This document shows positions 55,723-64,000 of a DNA stretch of 64,000 bases, piece after piece. Source of the stretch: Vesta saturnalis (Eukaryota > Arthropoda > Insecta > Coleoptera > Lampyridae); assembly GCA_036346205.1 (NCBI GenBank), contig JARFJB010001971.1:797001-861000 (forward strand). Direction: 5' to 3'. The stretch's first letter is position 1. Every line of letters begins with the position of its first letter. The translations under genes were made by a program, and so were the position numbers. A model generated the notes under the pieces. That model made no database searches and had not been told where the DNA came from. It was given only the letters and a program-made list of their open reading frames with translations.

Positions 55723-56131
55723 AGATAGGGTCAGCGATGTTATGGTTTAAACAACTATAAGCCTTTGATTTTTTTTCAATTTTTTAAGCGACAAAAAACC
55801 ACTCTCGTCCATGTTTATTATTGGTTTGTTAAGAAATTTAAAAAAATGTTGTTTTTCACTGCCCTTAACGTGAATTCTGTTAAACGGCAGCAGCGCTATA
55901 AGCAGATACTCTTGAAAATTGTTGTAGGGTACATACCCCGATCGCCATTTCAAACCGTGATATTTATCCTCTAAATATCTGCCTGGACATGGTTTTTGAT
56001 ATAAAATAATCTCGAGGTGACTTTATCAGCATCAACAATAACGAGCCGTGATCTGTAACCACAGGAATTTCTTTCGGTATGCATTCGTTATCATCACCTC
56101 TAAACCCTTGTACGTCCAAGTCTGGGTCCAT
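55660..56131 (-). pseudogene. Polinton-associated accessory protein (LDVQGFR type), function unknown
   Basis: ATG at 56131 opens MDPDLDVQGFRGDDNECIPK then EIPVVTDHGS. After frameshifts near 56060 and 55990, CPGRYLEDKYHGLKWRSGYV, PYNNFQEYLLIALL, IHVKGSEKQHFFKFL and MDESGFLSLKKL follow, and then CLNHNIADPICALENALPL. This order ('LDVQGF---NNEF-PKE', 'YHGL-W-SG-VPY', 'VYVKG-EK--', 'C--H---PICAL-N') recurs in a widespread insect Maverick-linked family. The Cys/His end suggests a metal site. Its role is unknown. It s end overlaps the protease start. Confidence 0.7.
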
Positions 56132-56183
56132 CTTCTATCAACTGCTGCTGTACACTGAAGCTTGTATTGTAGAGCTGCTCCTT

Positions 56184-57478
56184 TTAACAGCTGCAATCCA
56201 CGACGACATTCCGATGTTTATCGATCTCGATCACGTTGTCGAATTCGGCGTATACCAAACAGTTAACGGTTTCCGTGAGAGCTTCTTCAAAGTCGACTTC
56301 CAGCCGAAGGGATCCGTTTCTAACTAAATTCCAGTGGGTGCTAGCATTTGCAGACCAGTCAGGAGTTAGGTCAAAGGCCATAAAACAGTAACCATTAGGA
56401 TAATCGCTTCTCGATATATCGTTGCCCTCATTCAAAAAATGAATACCCGTACCGGAGAATAAGGTGTGATGCGTCCTTACATGTAAACCATTAGCGGTAA
56501 ATCCTGGTTGTAAGGCTTTCGTAGGAATTTGTTGGCCATCAATATACAAGGACATGTAGTTAACATTGTTGTGATGAAAATTGAACGGGTTTGAGGGGTA
56601 ATCGCCGTTGAAGGCTTTATTTGATACAAAACCTACGATATATCGTTTAGGTAACTGCCCAAGGTAAGACATTATCAAATGATTTTCGCTGTATGCCCGT
56701 AGGTATAGTTAACACGTTTCGTCTGTCTTTGTAACAGGGTATTTTGCTGCAGTTGTTTCTAAGGCTTTAGCGTGAGCAATTAGAATGGTTGGATTGTTTC
56801 GCATACGTCTCACTAGTAAACTAGCGTCCATAATTCGCGTCTTGTAATTTGTACCTTGTGCTGCCATTAGACTAAAGCTATCTCTTGGTCGTACAAATTT
56901 AGCCTTCCACTCAACACCACTTATAAGAAACTTTTCTTGATTAAACAAATCAGAGTGCGCATGACCAACCATCTCAATCTGTTCGCTGGTCGTTGCAAGT
57001 ACTTGACGTTTTGAGAAACTATTATTTGCGTAACCCAGGGTATTCATCTGTCCGGCTGTGTGATTATGCCGTAAGGTACAACCTAGATGTGACTTTTTGA
57101 CCTCCTTTCCATAATTTAACAACGTTTCGATATATGAGCGGTGGGCGTAGGTGTTGTTTGGATCTTCTGATTTAAGTAAACCTCCACTTGCGAGAAAAGT
57201 GAATGCATCCAATTGTTTACCGGTGCCACAACATCTGCATCAGTCAGTGCTGTATCATCTTGTTTTAGAACTTTACCTGTTATGTACAACATGGTCTGAC
57301 TTAAATCTATGTAATCGTTCCTATTTCCTGGCATTAAAAATTCTATTGGGGCGTCATCACTAAGAGCTGATAAGGGTTTGTAAAATATCCATTCAGCATT
57401 CTAGACACTTGTCTGCGTCGAGGGTAATGCGAACAAATCCAACTCGGACTTGACGCATTCACACGATTGTGCATGTAA
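56184..57478 (-). pseudogene. Polinton major capsid protein (double jelly-roll)
   Basis: N-terminal SCECVKSELDLFALPSTQTS, an in-frame stop at about 57402, then IFYKPLSALSDDAPIEFLMP, NDYIDLSQTMLYITGKVLKQ and APVNNWMHSLFSQVEVYLNQ. A frameshift follows near 57170, then SEQIEMVGHAHSDLFNQEKF, a second break near 56700, and the intact C-terminal 164 codons: YMSLYIDGQQIPTKALQPGF, LFSGTGIHFLNEGNDISRSD, YPNGYCFMAFDLTPDWSANA and HWNLVRNGSLRLEVDFEEAL. The 'EFDNVIEID--RNV' end is the usual terminus. Homologues build the icosahedral shell of Polinton/adintovirus particles. Confidence 0.92.
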
Positions 57479-57486
57479 AAAAGCAA

Positions 57487-57781
57487 TTATCTTGAAAATA
57501 TATCGTCGTAAGTAGTTTTCTTCTTATTAGCAACAGCTCTCGGCCGAGACTGGCTGTTATCGGTCAGACGTACTCTTTTATAGCCCGAACCCTCCATCAT
57601 TTTATCGAGTTTCTTTTCCAATAGCCTTTGCACCAGACTTAAATAACGGTATTATACTTCTAAATATGCCTCCTAACCAGCTTCCTATATCATGCCCACG
57701 CTGATATGGTGCACCCCTGTAGATGGAGCCGATACCATTACCGGCCTGATTCCTATAATATTGTTGATAAGGGCAAACCAT
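57487..57781 (-). pseudogene. Polinton small basic protein (adenovirus pX-like)
   Basis: ATG at 57781 gives 59 codons: NQAGNGIGSIYRGAPYQRGH, then DIGSWLGGIFRSIIPLFKSG and AKAIGKETR, then stop at 57602-57604. A second frame continues in family style (GSGYKRVRLTDNSQSRPRAV, ending TTYDDIFSR, to 57487), so a frameshift near 57610 cut the protein in two. The 'GHGIGSFLGGLFR--LP-LK-GAKA-GKE' pattern is typical of the Polinton/adintovirus membrane-active or core peptide. The start codon overlaps the stop of the minor capsid gene (TAATG). Confidence 0.82.
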
Positions 57782-58597
57782 TATTGGACTTTCTTAAAGT
57801 GTAGCTTCAGACAAGACGTCCCAAACTCGAATGGCATTGCTGCACCCGTATCTGTTTTTATATTAATCTCGCTGTTTTCAAATTCTCGCGTTATCACCGG
57901 TATGTAGTGTGCAGGTGAAAAAATCATATCTTTATGGCTCCCGTAAGCATAGTTTTCTGAAGACGCAGCAGTGAAGATAAAACATCATCCACAATTTGCG
58001 GTTTAACGATGTCACAATAAACAAACATCTGCGTTGATAATCCTATTCATATACTAGCGGGGTGCGGGGTTATTGGTTCCATAGCTATGTTCTGATACGG
58101 GCGATAACCCAACTATAAGGCTAAACGTTGAAGAGGCCGAATAGCGAGAGTGCGGTTTTTAATTTCGAAGTGACACGCTTAGTTAACTTATGGTATTCGA
58201 TTGTTAACAATTTACTTATTAGCTCGTGGTTATTTACAGCGTTGGCAATGTCTTCTATGCTGGCATAATTCCCCGAAGCGAAACGTAGCACATACAGACC
58301 GTCCTCAATATAACTGATTTTCTCGCTGTCGTGTTGAGAATGGGATACAGCCTTTTTTAATATAGACTCTAGCATGGCCTCTCTCCACGTAGGTGGCTCG
58401 GTTCTATAATAAATTAAATTGTCTGTTACAGCGGCAAAAGAGCAAGGGTACTGAATTTCCGAAATGCCTACAACCAAAGAGCCCGTTAATATTATTCGCT
58501 CGGGCAACTGTGATATAAAACTTGAGGTCATATTATCAGGAAAATACGTCATAGAACTGTTACTCAATATGGTACGATAAAACTCTATTTTATATAC
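57781..58597 (-). pseudogene. Polinton minor capsid (penton-like) protein
   Basis: EFYRTILSNSSMTYFPDN and SSFISQLPERIILTGSLVVG, then ISEIQYPCSF: the 'FYVTLPSN-S---FPDN---F---L---I-L-G-WEVGL-EI-YP' N-terminus. The frame is open to 58121. Later frames hold MFVYCDIVKPQIVDDVLSSL, SPAHYIPVITREFENSEINI and KTDTGAAMPFEFGTSCLKLH, the family C-terminus, ending at TAA 57781-57783. No ATG is seen in front of EFYR (ATA instead). At least two frameshifts. It would form the vertex of the capsid. Confidence 0.85.
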
Positions 58598-58965
58598 CTC
58601 TCAGCTGTGAAACTAACACCCAACTATTAAATTTGTCACTGTATCCGCGCCACTTGATCAGGTATTGTTTATGTGGTCCACGGCCTTTCTCAGCCAAAAC
58701 CTTATCGACTTTGAATAGGGTGTTTCTATCAACCGTAATAACTTGTCTCCTCGTAAAAGGTACCCCGAACAGGATCTGTATTAAGATCGATTATGCGGTA
58801 AACTGGTGTTCTTCTTTTTATCACTGCACTAATTGTAAAACTTCCTCGCTCCAATTCGTTTTATATCCTTTCTCAAAGGTGTACTTTGTTCTGGCGGTTC
58901 TGACATTCTCCCCGACTTTATATTTAGGTTGACCTAAGCTCATATATCGCATTCAATTAATTTTT
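58598..58965 (-). pseudogene. Polinton integrase C-terminal part with chromodomain
   Basis: PKYKVGENVRTARTKYTFEK and GYKTNWSEEVF (SH3-like region), then RRTPVYRIIDLNTDPVRGTF with YEETSYY, and after a frameshift a chromodomain: TLFKVDKVLAEKGRGPHKQY then LIKWRGYSDKFNSWVLVSQL. Polinton integrases end this way. The catalytic core (DDE) is absent upstream; sequence identity is lost past 58965. Confidence 0.85.
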
Positions 58966-59256
58966 TTAGTAATGTAATTTTGGGCGATTTTTTGTTTGCG
59001 CAAATCGATATTGATATTTTAGCCTTTCTTAAAAAAATGAGCTATTTGAATCTCTGGTAATGGGTTCCATCCTTGCTACCATCTACCCTGTATGAGTTTT
59101 TTTCAGGGGGTGTTCCTCATACGCATCTAGCGGCATGATCACTGCGTATACGCGCATCATGTGCGGGTATTTAAGCGAATGCTGGGGTAGTATCTTTCCC
59201 CACAGAACCCTAACTCCATTTCTTCCGGTTCCGATCCTGGCCGCACTCATCCTTAA

Positions 59257-59299
59257 TCCCACCGTACATATATACGTAATGTATATATGTACGGTGGGA
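59257..59299. repeat. perfect 19-bp inverted repeat with 5-base loop
   Basis: TCCCACCGTACATATATAC (59257-59275), loop GTAAT, exact reverse complement (59281-59299). Confidence 0.95.
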
Positions 59300-59493
59300 A
59301 TCCATTGCTGTGGTTGAAGGAGCGTGGAAAGCTCGAACAGCCCGCCCTCCCTCTTAGACTTCCTGAAAACAAAGGTGGGCACCTGTGCGTATTTTTCTTC
59401 AATAATGGATTTTTTTGCGAATAGCGTTCCTGTTTCCAACACGCTATAGGTTTTAAAAAGGTGTGATACCTGTTTTAAATCTGATATACCCAT
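59300..59493 (-). pseudogene. small Maverick-associated protein, N-terminal part
   Basis: MGISDLKQVSHLFKTYSVLE, TGTLFAKKSIIEEKYAQVPT, then GGLFELSTLLQPQQW. It resembles small 'L--LK---F-TYS-LK-G' proteins near Maverick genes. After residue 65 the frame runs into a perfect hairpin (59257-59299) and unrelated sequence, so the natural end is lost. Confidence 0.45.
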
Positions 59494-59499
59494 TGTAAG

Positions 59500-60660
59500 A
59501 TGTCAAAGTTTAGTGTTCCTAGACTTAAAAAAGTGTGAGAAGCACTGGTCTAAACTAATTATGTATTATAAGTATTTAAACCAAACAGTACGTAATATGG
59601 ATTATGTAGTTTTGGATTAAACAAACACGTGTCAGCTCGTATGAAAGGTGTGGAAGGGGGGGTTATTTAAAATCATAAAATCAAGCTCTTTGGTAAGAGA
59701 AAGATCATAACACTCCAAAAATAATAAAAGTTAACCCACGGTCTTTATGACCACAGCCAGGTACATTATTAGAAATGCATACATATATGGTTAAGCGTCT
59801 GTGGCGTTTTATACCTAAAATAGTGTAACTTTTTGTTGAATCATTGTATATACATTATAATGCTCAGTATAGTCCTCTACTGTGGCTGTACGTTACAATT
59901 GTTATATTGACGTTAACCAAAGAATACTCTTTGGTTTAACCGTTGACTGAACGACCACATTCGTTCAGTCAACGGTTTAACTAAATTCACAGCGATTTGA
60001 TAGACGAGTAAATGTAAGAACCAATTCTTTTTTCGTTTAGTTTTAATTCATAACATTGTAGACAGTTACATCTCCGACAGTACAGAAATTCTCGACTAGA
60101 TGGCGGGGTGTGCATTAATGAGTTTGTTATATTAAACTTTGCTTATTGAATGAAACACTATTTTTTTAGGAGTTATCACGTGACTATTACAACTCTGGGG
60201 ATATTGGTATTATCAATATATCCCAGCCGGTGAGTAAATGTTCTGATTACATAAATAATTTTACCTCAAGTTAACTCAAATTAAAATAAAAGTCGGTACA
60301 TTTACACAATATATTTGGATATATCTACAGCAAATGTACAATATACGTATATGATACAACTTTTAACGGTATAATAATAATTGGTATATTAACATAATTC
60401 TTTAATTATATTACAGTTAGTAGCCACGTTGAGTGTCCAAATATTACATATATTTTTAAACATTTTTTTTACAAAATATCTAAGCGAGCACATATTAGTA
60501 AGTACAAATAGAAACGTAAATATAATGGCTGATGTATATACGTATTGGTATTTTTTACATGTTTTAATATGTTATTAGTAAGATTATAAAATGGTGCATT
60601 CTTAATTGGGTGCTAGAAATATCTGAAAGTGCTGTGATGTGGAACCAAGTTTTTCTAACA
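59500..60660. other. intergenic region downstream of RNF220
   Basis: No gene recognised. Contains paired hairpins at 59912-59974 (separate entry) and presumably the RNF220 3' untranslated region toward 60660. Confidence 0.55.
59912..59974. repeat. two adjacent hairpins
   Basis: GTTAACCAAAG (59912-59922) pairs with CTTTGGTTTAAC (59929-59940) with one bulge. Directly after it CGTTGACTGAACGA (59941-59954) pairs perfectly with TCGTTCAGTCAACG (59961-59974). Confidence 0.85.
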
Positions 60661-60663
60661 ACG

Positions 60664-60735
60664 TTACATAAAAATGCGCCTGAGGTCTGATGGCGATGTA
60701 ATCATACTGCACTGCGGACATACCTTTTTACTGCT
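60664..60735 (-). CDS. RNF220: RNF220 last coding exon
   Basis: Acceptor TTTTCAG; encodes SSKKVCPQCSMITSPSDLRR then IFM and TAA at 60664-60666. Supplies the last RING cysteine pair (CPQC). Confidence 0.93.
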   Translation of the reverse strand, partial: SSKKVCPQCSMITSPSDLRRIFM

Positions 60736-62579
60736 CTGAAAATAAAAATTACATTTACTACCTAGAAATATATCATCTACGTACATAACTATATTAGTTG
60801 CAATCTCGGAATTATCTAAATTTTTCTTATTTGGATTTGCATAGAAAATTGCATGTTTTTTGAACCAGTAAATCCAAGATTCAACTTTATTAGAATTTGT
60901 ACTTACAAGAGTATGTAGCCAACATTCTTCGCAATGTACATGCCAGCAAACTGTTGAGATTACAGGTTTCTTGTAATGCTCCTGAAAAAAGTAACAACAT
61001 TAATTTCACAAGTCTAATTTGAAATGCAAAGTAGCGTTTGTGTTCCCTAAAAAGGAACGTTGTGATTGTATTGATTTGTCATGGGCCCTCACTGACATTA
61101 TTACGCAGATTAAGCAGCTGAAAGTTATATAAAATTGTGAGAATCGTACATTAAATAAATTATAATTATTCCTGTTAAGTAAATGATGCACATACACGTG
61201 GTGCATTATTTCTGAAAAATCTGCGATTTTCTATAAGTGTGTCATACAAATAAAAGAATTGGGGCAGTATGGATTTTATAAATAGATGAAGAGAATTCAT
61301 CTCCGAAGTTGTCTATAAGTTATAATGGACTAAATACCGAAATCTAAGACTACCGCAAGTATTTGAGCACAAAAACAAAAAGGTGAACTGGAACTGCAAA
61401 GTCATTTTTAACCTAGACATCTGAAAATATACTTACTAAGTTGAACTTTTATAACGAATAGTAATGTGGAGAATAAGTGTTATTTACAACAAAGTTATTC
61501 AATACAATAAGTTTAAACACTGTTAAATTTAATGGTGGCGTTTGATCTCTATTGACAAAAGTATAAGATACTTACCAAGCAGATTAAACATTTATATTCT
61601 TCTGGCTCTGTGCTGGTCGCCGTATCTCCAGAACCTTCTGCTTCTAGTTGTCGAATACGGTTTCTAAGGTCTTCAATAATTTGTGCTCTACAGCTAGGTT
61701 CAGCGTCTGATGTGCTCACGTTACTATCGCATTGTTGCCCGGCACTTTCGACTTTTATTTCTACATCTCCACTGGAATTAACTGTAGCTACTTGTGATTG
61801 CACTCCATCCTTATCCTTATATTTATCATCGTTACTTTTATTAACAATATCTGATTCTGTATATTGCGATGGACCAAAAGATGATTCTTCCGGTTCGTCT
61901 CCATCAACTACCAAATCCTCTCCATCGACGTCTGTATCGATGCTAATGCGGCCACTGCTGTTGGGCGTCGTTTCTAAAACACGTTGATTATAATAATAAT
62001 TTTAATTTAATTCAATAATGCTTACCGTTAAACCTTGCCGAAAGAGAATCCGATCTTCGTTTCTGTGTATCGGCCCATTCTTCAAGTTCGGAATCGCCTT
62101 CGACGTCAACGGTCTCGTCTTCATCGTTGCACAAGTTCTGAAAAACATACTAGTTTACCCTTATAAAATAAACTTGAAATATACCTTTCTCAAACATTGT
62201 TCGTCTGAGGTCTTATGCATGTGGCTTACACAAATTGGACAGCTGTCATCCGCTTTTCTTTTTCGTATTTTTAATCTTAATCTCCCTTGTCTGTTTGTCT
62301 TGATTCGTTGAAATGTCTACAAATGTTTATCATTTAATGAAACTGAAACACGACAATTTCAACGTACCTCCCAGCGTCCCTCCGGCCCACTGTCGCCAGG
62401 AAGAGCTGGTGGCCTTCCCGGATCCGGCCGCCTTTTTCTAACTCCGATGCTTGCAGCTTCGCTAAGTTTATATAAGCGTTCCAATTCGTGAATAAAGTGG
62501 GTCTCGAAGTCTCCAGGTGAAATTCCCATTCCGCATACTGGACAACAGGAAGGATCCTTTTTCTTTTTTACAGAAATAT
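60664..62579 (-). CDS. RNF220: RNF220-type E3 ubiquitin ligase, C-terminal exons (host gene)
   Basis: Six minus-strand exons, 62368-62579, 62185-62316, 62026-62137, 61576-61973, 60907-60981 and 60664-60735, all with GT-AG borders and compatible phases (0, 0, 1, 0, 0). Order of parts: a first CPVC zinc motif (DPSCCPVCGMGISPGDFETH), GRWE-TFQRIKTNRQGRLRLK, a second (DDSCPICVSHMHKTSDEQC), an acidic region, DTDVDGEDLVVDGD and FGPSQYTESDIV, a coiled coil (IIEDLRNRIRQLEAEG), and the RING: KCLIC, CWHVHCEECW, CPQC, ending TSPSDLRRIFM. This layout and the C-terminal tail are diagnostic of RNF220, which ubiquitinates targets such as Sin3B in mammals and takes part in Wnt/Hedgehog regulation. The start of the gene lies beyond the window. 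Confidence 0.93.
60907..60981 (-). CDS. RNF220: RNF220 RING exon
   Basis: 75 bp, acceptor TTTTTTCAG, donor GTAAGT. Encodes EHYKKPVISTVCWHVHCEEC then WLHTL, which includes the central C-x-H-x-H-C-x2-C ligands of a C3HC4 RING. Confidence 0.93.
61576..61973 (-). CDS. RNF220: RNF220 acidic/coiled-coil exon
   Basis: 398 bp, acceptor TGTTTTAG, donor GTAAGT. Encodes TTPNSSGRISIDTDVDGEDL, YTESDIVNKSNDDKY, a helical IIEDLRNRIRQLEAE and the first RING cysteines EEYKCLICL. Confidence 0.93.
62026..62137 (-). CDS. RNF220: RNF220 internal exon
   Basis: 112 bp, acceptor GTTTTTCAG, donor GTAAGC. Encodes NLCNDEDETVDVEGDSELEE then WADTQKRRSDSLSARFN, equivalent to the acidic 'DD-VD-E--N--EEY-WCGQKRIR' stretch of vertebrate RNF220. 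Confidence 0.9.
62185..62316 (-). CDS. RNF220: RNF220 second zinc-motif exon
   Basis: 132 bp, acceptor CATTTGTAG, donor GTATAT (non-optimal). Encodes TFQRIKTNRQGRLRLKIRKR then KADDSCPICVSHMHKTSDEQ and CLRK. Confidence 0.9.
62368..62579 (-). CDS. RNF220: RNF220 first zinc-motif exon (acceptor uncertain)
   Basis: Donor GTACGT at 62362-62367. Encodes KKDPSCCPVCGMGISPGDFE, HFIHELERLYKLSEAASIGV and PALPGDSGPEGRWE. The 5' border is taken at the TTGTTTAAG just above 62579; the A-rich KKKK start makes an alternative acceptor a few codons inside possible. Confidence 0.85.
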
Positions 62580-62851
62580 CTTAAACAAGCCAATAGTTAT
62601 ATTAGATTTCGCTTATATCTGACACTGTGGAAAGTTAGATATCGATTTCATTCGTGAGTTTATAGAAAGGTAGGGGTGTACGAATTAGAACAGCTCATAA
62701 AAGGATTGTGAGATGAAGAGGAATTGTACAGACTTTGGGGCTTAAGCGAGTGTTGGTGTCTTAACGTGTATTTGTAGGAACCGATTGTAAATTTCAGCAT
62801 GGCGTGATGACTTAAGCCTGTTTCATCCCCTTTTAGCCGAAGCTGATTTAC

Positions 62852-63038
62852 GTTGGGGTACACACGGGCACGGGTCGAGTCTGGCAATTAACAAGGTTAG
62901 CCAAGCTAATCCCATGAATTATGTCCGTGTCCTGACGGATCGTCGAGCCCGCAGGTGCAGCGCGGATCAGTGGATCGTATGCGGGCCCAAGCGGTATCGG
63001 CGCCACTCCCGCGCTAAACAAATCCGCCAATCTGCCCC
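62852..63038 (-). CDS. RNF220: probable upstream RNF220 coding exon
   Basis: A GC-rich open stretch in AT-rich DNA: GGRLADLFSAGVAPIPLGPA, YDPLIRAAPAGSTIRQDTD and IIHGISLANLVNCQTRP. Acceptor AATAGTCACAG, possible donor GTAAAT at 62846-62851. The phase of that donor does not fit the next recognised exon, so either another donor is used, a small exon lies between, or the assignment is wrong. Confidence 0.4.
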
Positions 63039-63039
63039 C

Positions 63040-64000
63040 TGTGACTATTAACATGACAAATGCTAATATATTTCACAGCTTTCAACGGATTTTCAGATGA
63101 AACTGATATATTTTTGTTTCTTAACATCCTCTGTTTGTCTTTCTTTAAGCAAAGTAGATCATTAAAAATAGTTAAAGCGTGACAATTTTAAATGTAGTTT
63201 TTAAAACGGAATTACAATAAAAAGTAAGTGTGAATGCTGAATGTAAATTGTCAATCACATAATACCGAAAGTAATTATTGTTGTAAAGATTGTAAAAGTT
63301 TTTATGTAAAGCCGGTGTCAGTTGGGTTGTAAATCTGCTCGTGAATTATTTTCGCGAAGGTTTAACAAAGAAGTTTTGGAATGTGCTCTGCAAAATGTTA
63401 CGAGAGAGAAAAGCTAAAATACTAATTTCAATTATTGAAATTAAGTGTGGATTGTATAATTTGTAGAATAACAAAACGCTCGCTTATCGTTTTCAACAGC
63501 TTTAAGGGTGATGTGATAATGGTGTGTTTTTAATGTTACTGAGAAAATTAGAATCCAGAAAAATGTTTAATGTACATTATTAATCACAAGATACAAAGAA
63601 ATTATTTAATGCTTCGATTTATAAAATTTAATTCTAAAATAGAACTGGTGCTTTAAAATCGATACACCGCACATTTGTAAACTATGTAGGTAAACCTAGT
63701 TGTGTCAAGTTACCCAATGCAGGTGTACATTGTAGTAAAAGTACTAAAATACATGTTTTTCTGTATTTTCGAATTTCAGTTACTAAAAAATATTTAAAAC
63801 TTTTAATTCCATTTCAAGTTATCTTAGATGTTTTTAGAATAAAAACATGTCACTTATATATCTATAGTGATAAAATTAAAATCACAGACGGCAGTAAGAA
63901 TGTCCTCAAGTTTTTATTTAACATTTTTATTGATCACTCTATACTTGCAGCTTTTGTTTGATTGTAACAATTTGTTACATAAAGTAGCGTTTTCCTTTCT
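63040..64000. other. probable RNF220 intron, no other feature seen
   Basis: AT-rich, no open frame of note, no repeats recognised. Confidence 0.5.

Larger units (their letters stand above)
55265..59493 (-). mobile_element. Polinton/Maverick (adintovirus-like) virion gene cluster, decayed
   Basis: Minus-strand order 5' to 3': small protein, integrase C-terminus, minor capsid, pX-like basic protein, major capsid, LDVQGFR-type accessory protein, adenain-like protease. This is a typical compact Polinton gene run, with a TAATG overlap between minor capsid and pX genes. Every large gene carries stops or frameshifts. DNA polymerase and packaging ATPase were not found here; a polymerase piece lies at 12.5-13.1 kb. 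Terminal repeats were not identified. Confidence 0.9.

Noticed and set aside
59135..59317. 60-codon plus-strand frame
   Set aside because: It is produced by the palindrome at 59257-59299 and is antisense to the small Maverick gene.

Overview
This window comes from an arthropod nuclear genome, almost certainly an insect. It is AT-rich, and its only confident host gene is an intron-containing orthologue of the RING ubiquitin ligase RNF220, on the minus strand at about 60.66-63.04 kb. A fossil mitochondrial insertion keeps the ancestral insect order (nad4 ... cob, trnS2, nad1, rrnL, rrnS, AT-rich region, trnI, trnQ, trnM, nad2). The remaining ~59 kb is layered transposon debris. No bacterial features, CRISPR array or operon are present.

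Layout, left to right. A piggyBac-type MITE with exact TTAA duplications lies at 46-608. A dead LINE follows at 2.7-4.06 kb, a hAT (DUF4371) scrap at 5.06-5.35 kb, and a first Polinton/Maverick relic at 5.4-6.25 kb. That relic is cut by a Penelope-like element (PLE) complex at 6.25-12.11 kb, which itself holds a full-length mariner with an intact DD41D transposase (9,901-11,981). Polinton sequence resumes at 12.1-13.1 kb (integrase and DNA polymerase B pieces). An env-bearing LTR retrotransposon (errantivirus-like, minus strand, pol missing) occupies 13,666-18,750, followed by a Jockey-type LINE (18.8-21.2 kb) and an antisense LINE tail (21.36-21.97 kb).

From about 21.97 to 38.23 kb is a decayed mitochondrial insertion (NUMT). 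It is interrupted by two I-clade LINEs (one flanked by a perfect 12-bp target-site duplication), several long (TA)n tracts, an inverted-repeat element and a mariner-type MITE. Further right are a Jockey tail, a piece of the LTR element, a second dead mariner, a CR1/Jockey-type RT fragment, a second PLE with arms in inverted orientation (42.06-43.84 kb), two head-to-tail I-clade LINEs on the minus strand (43.93-48.6 and 48.94-53.27 kb) and another RT relic (53.3-54.26 kb). A block of unexplained GC-richer direct repeats lies at 54.26-55.18 kb. Next comes a well-preserved but broken Polinton virion gene cluster (55.27-59.49 kb): protease, an unknown accessory protein, major capsid, pX-like basic protein, minor capsid and integrase C-terminus.

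The items most worth following are: the hammerhead-ribozyme cores in both PLEs, one set accompanied by tRNA-like A/B boxes; the env-without-pol LTR element; the Polinton gene cluster with its conserved accessory genes; the NUMT micro-inversion between (TA)n tracts; and the repeat block next to the Polinton.
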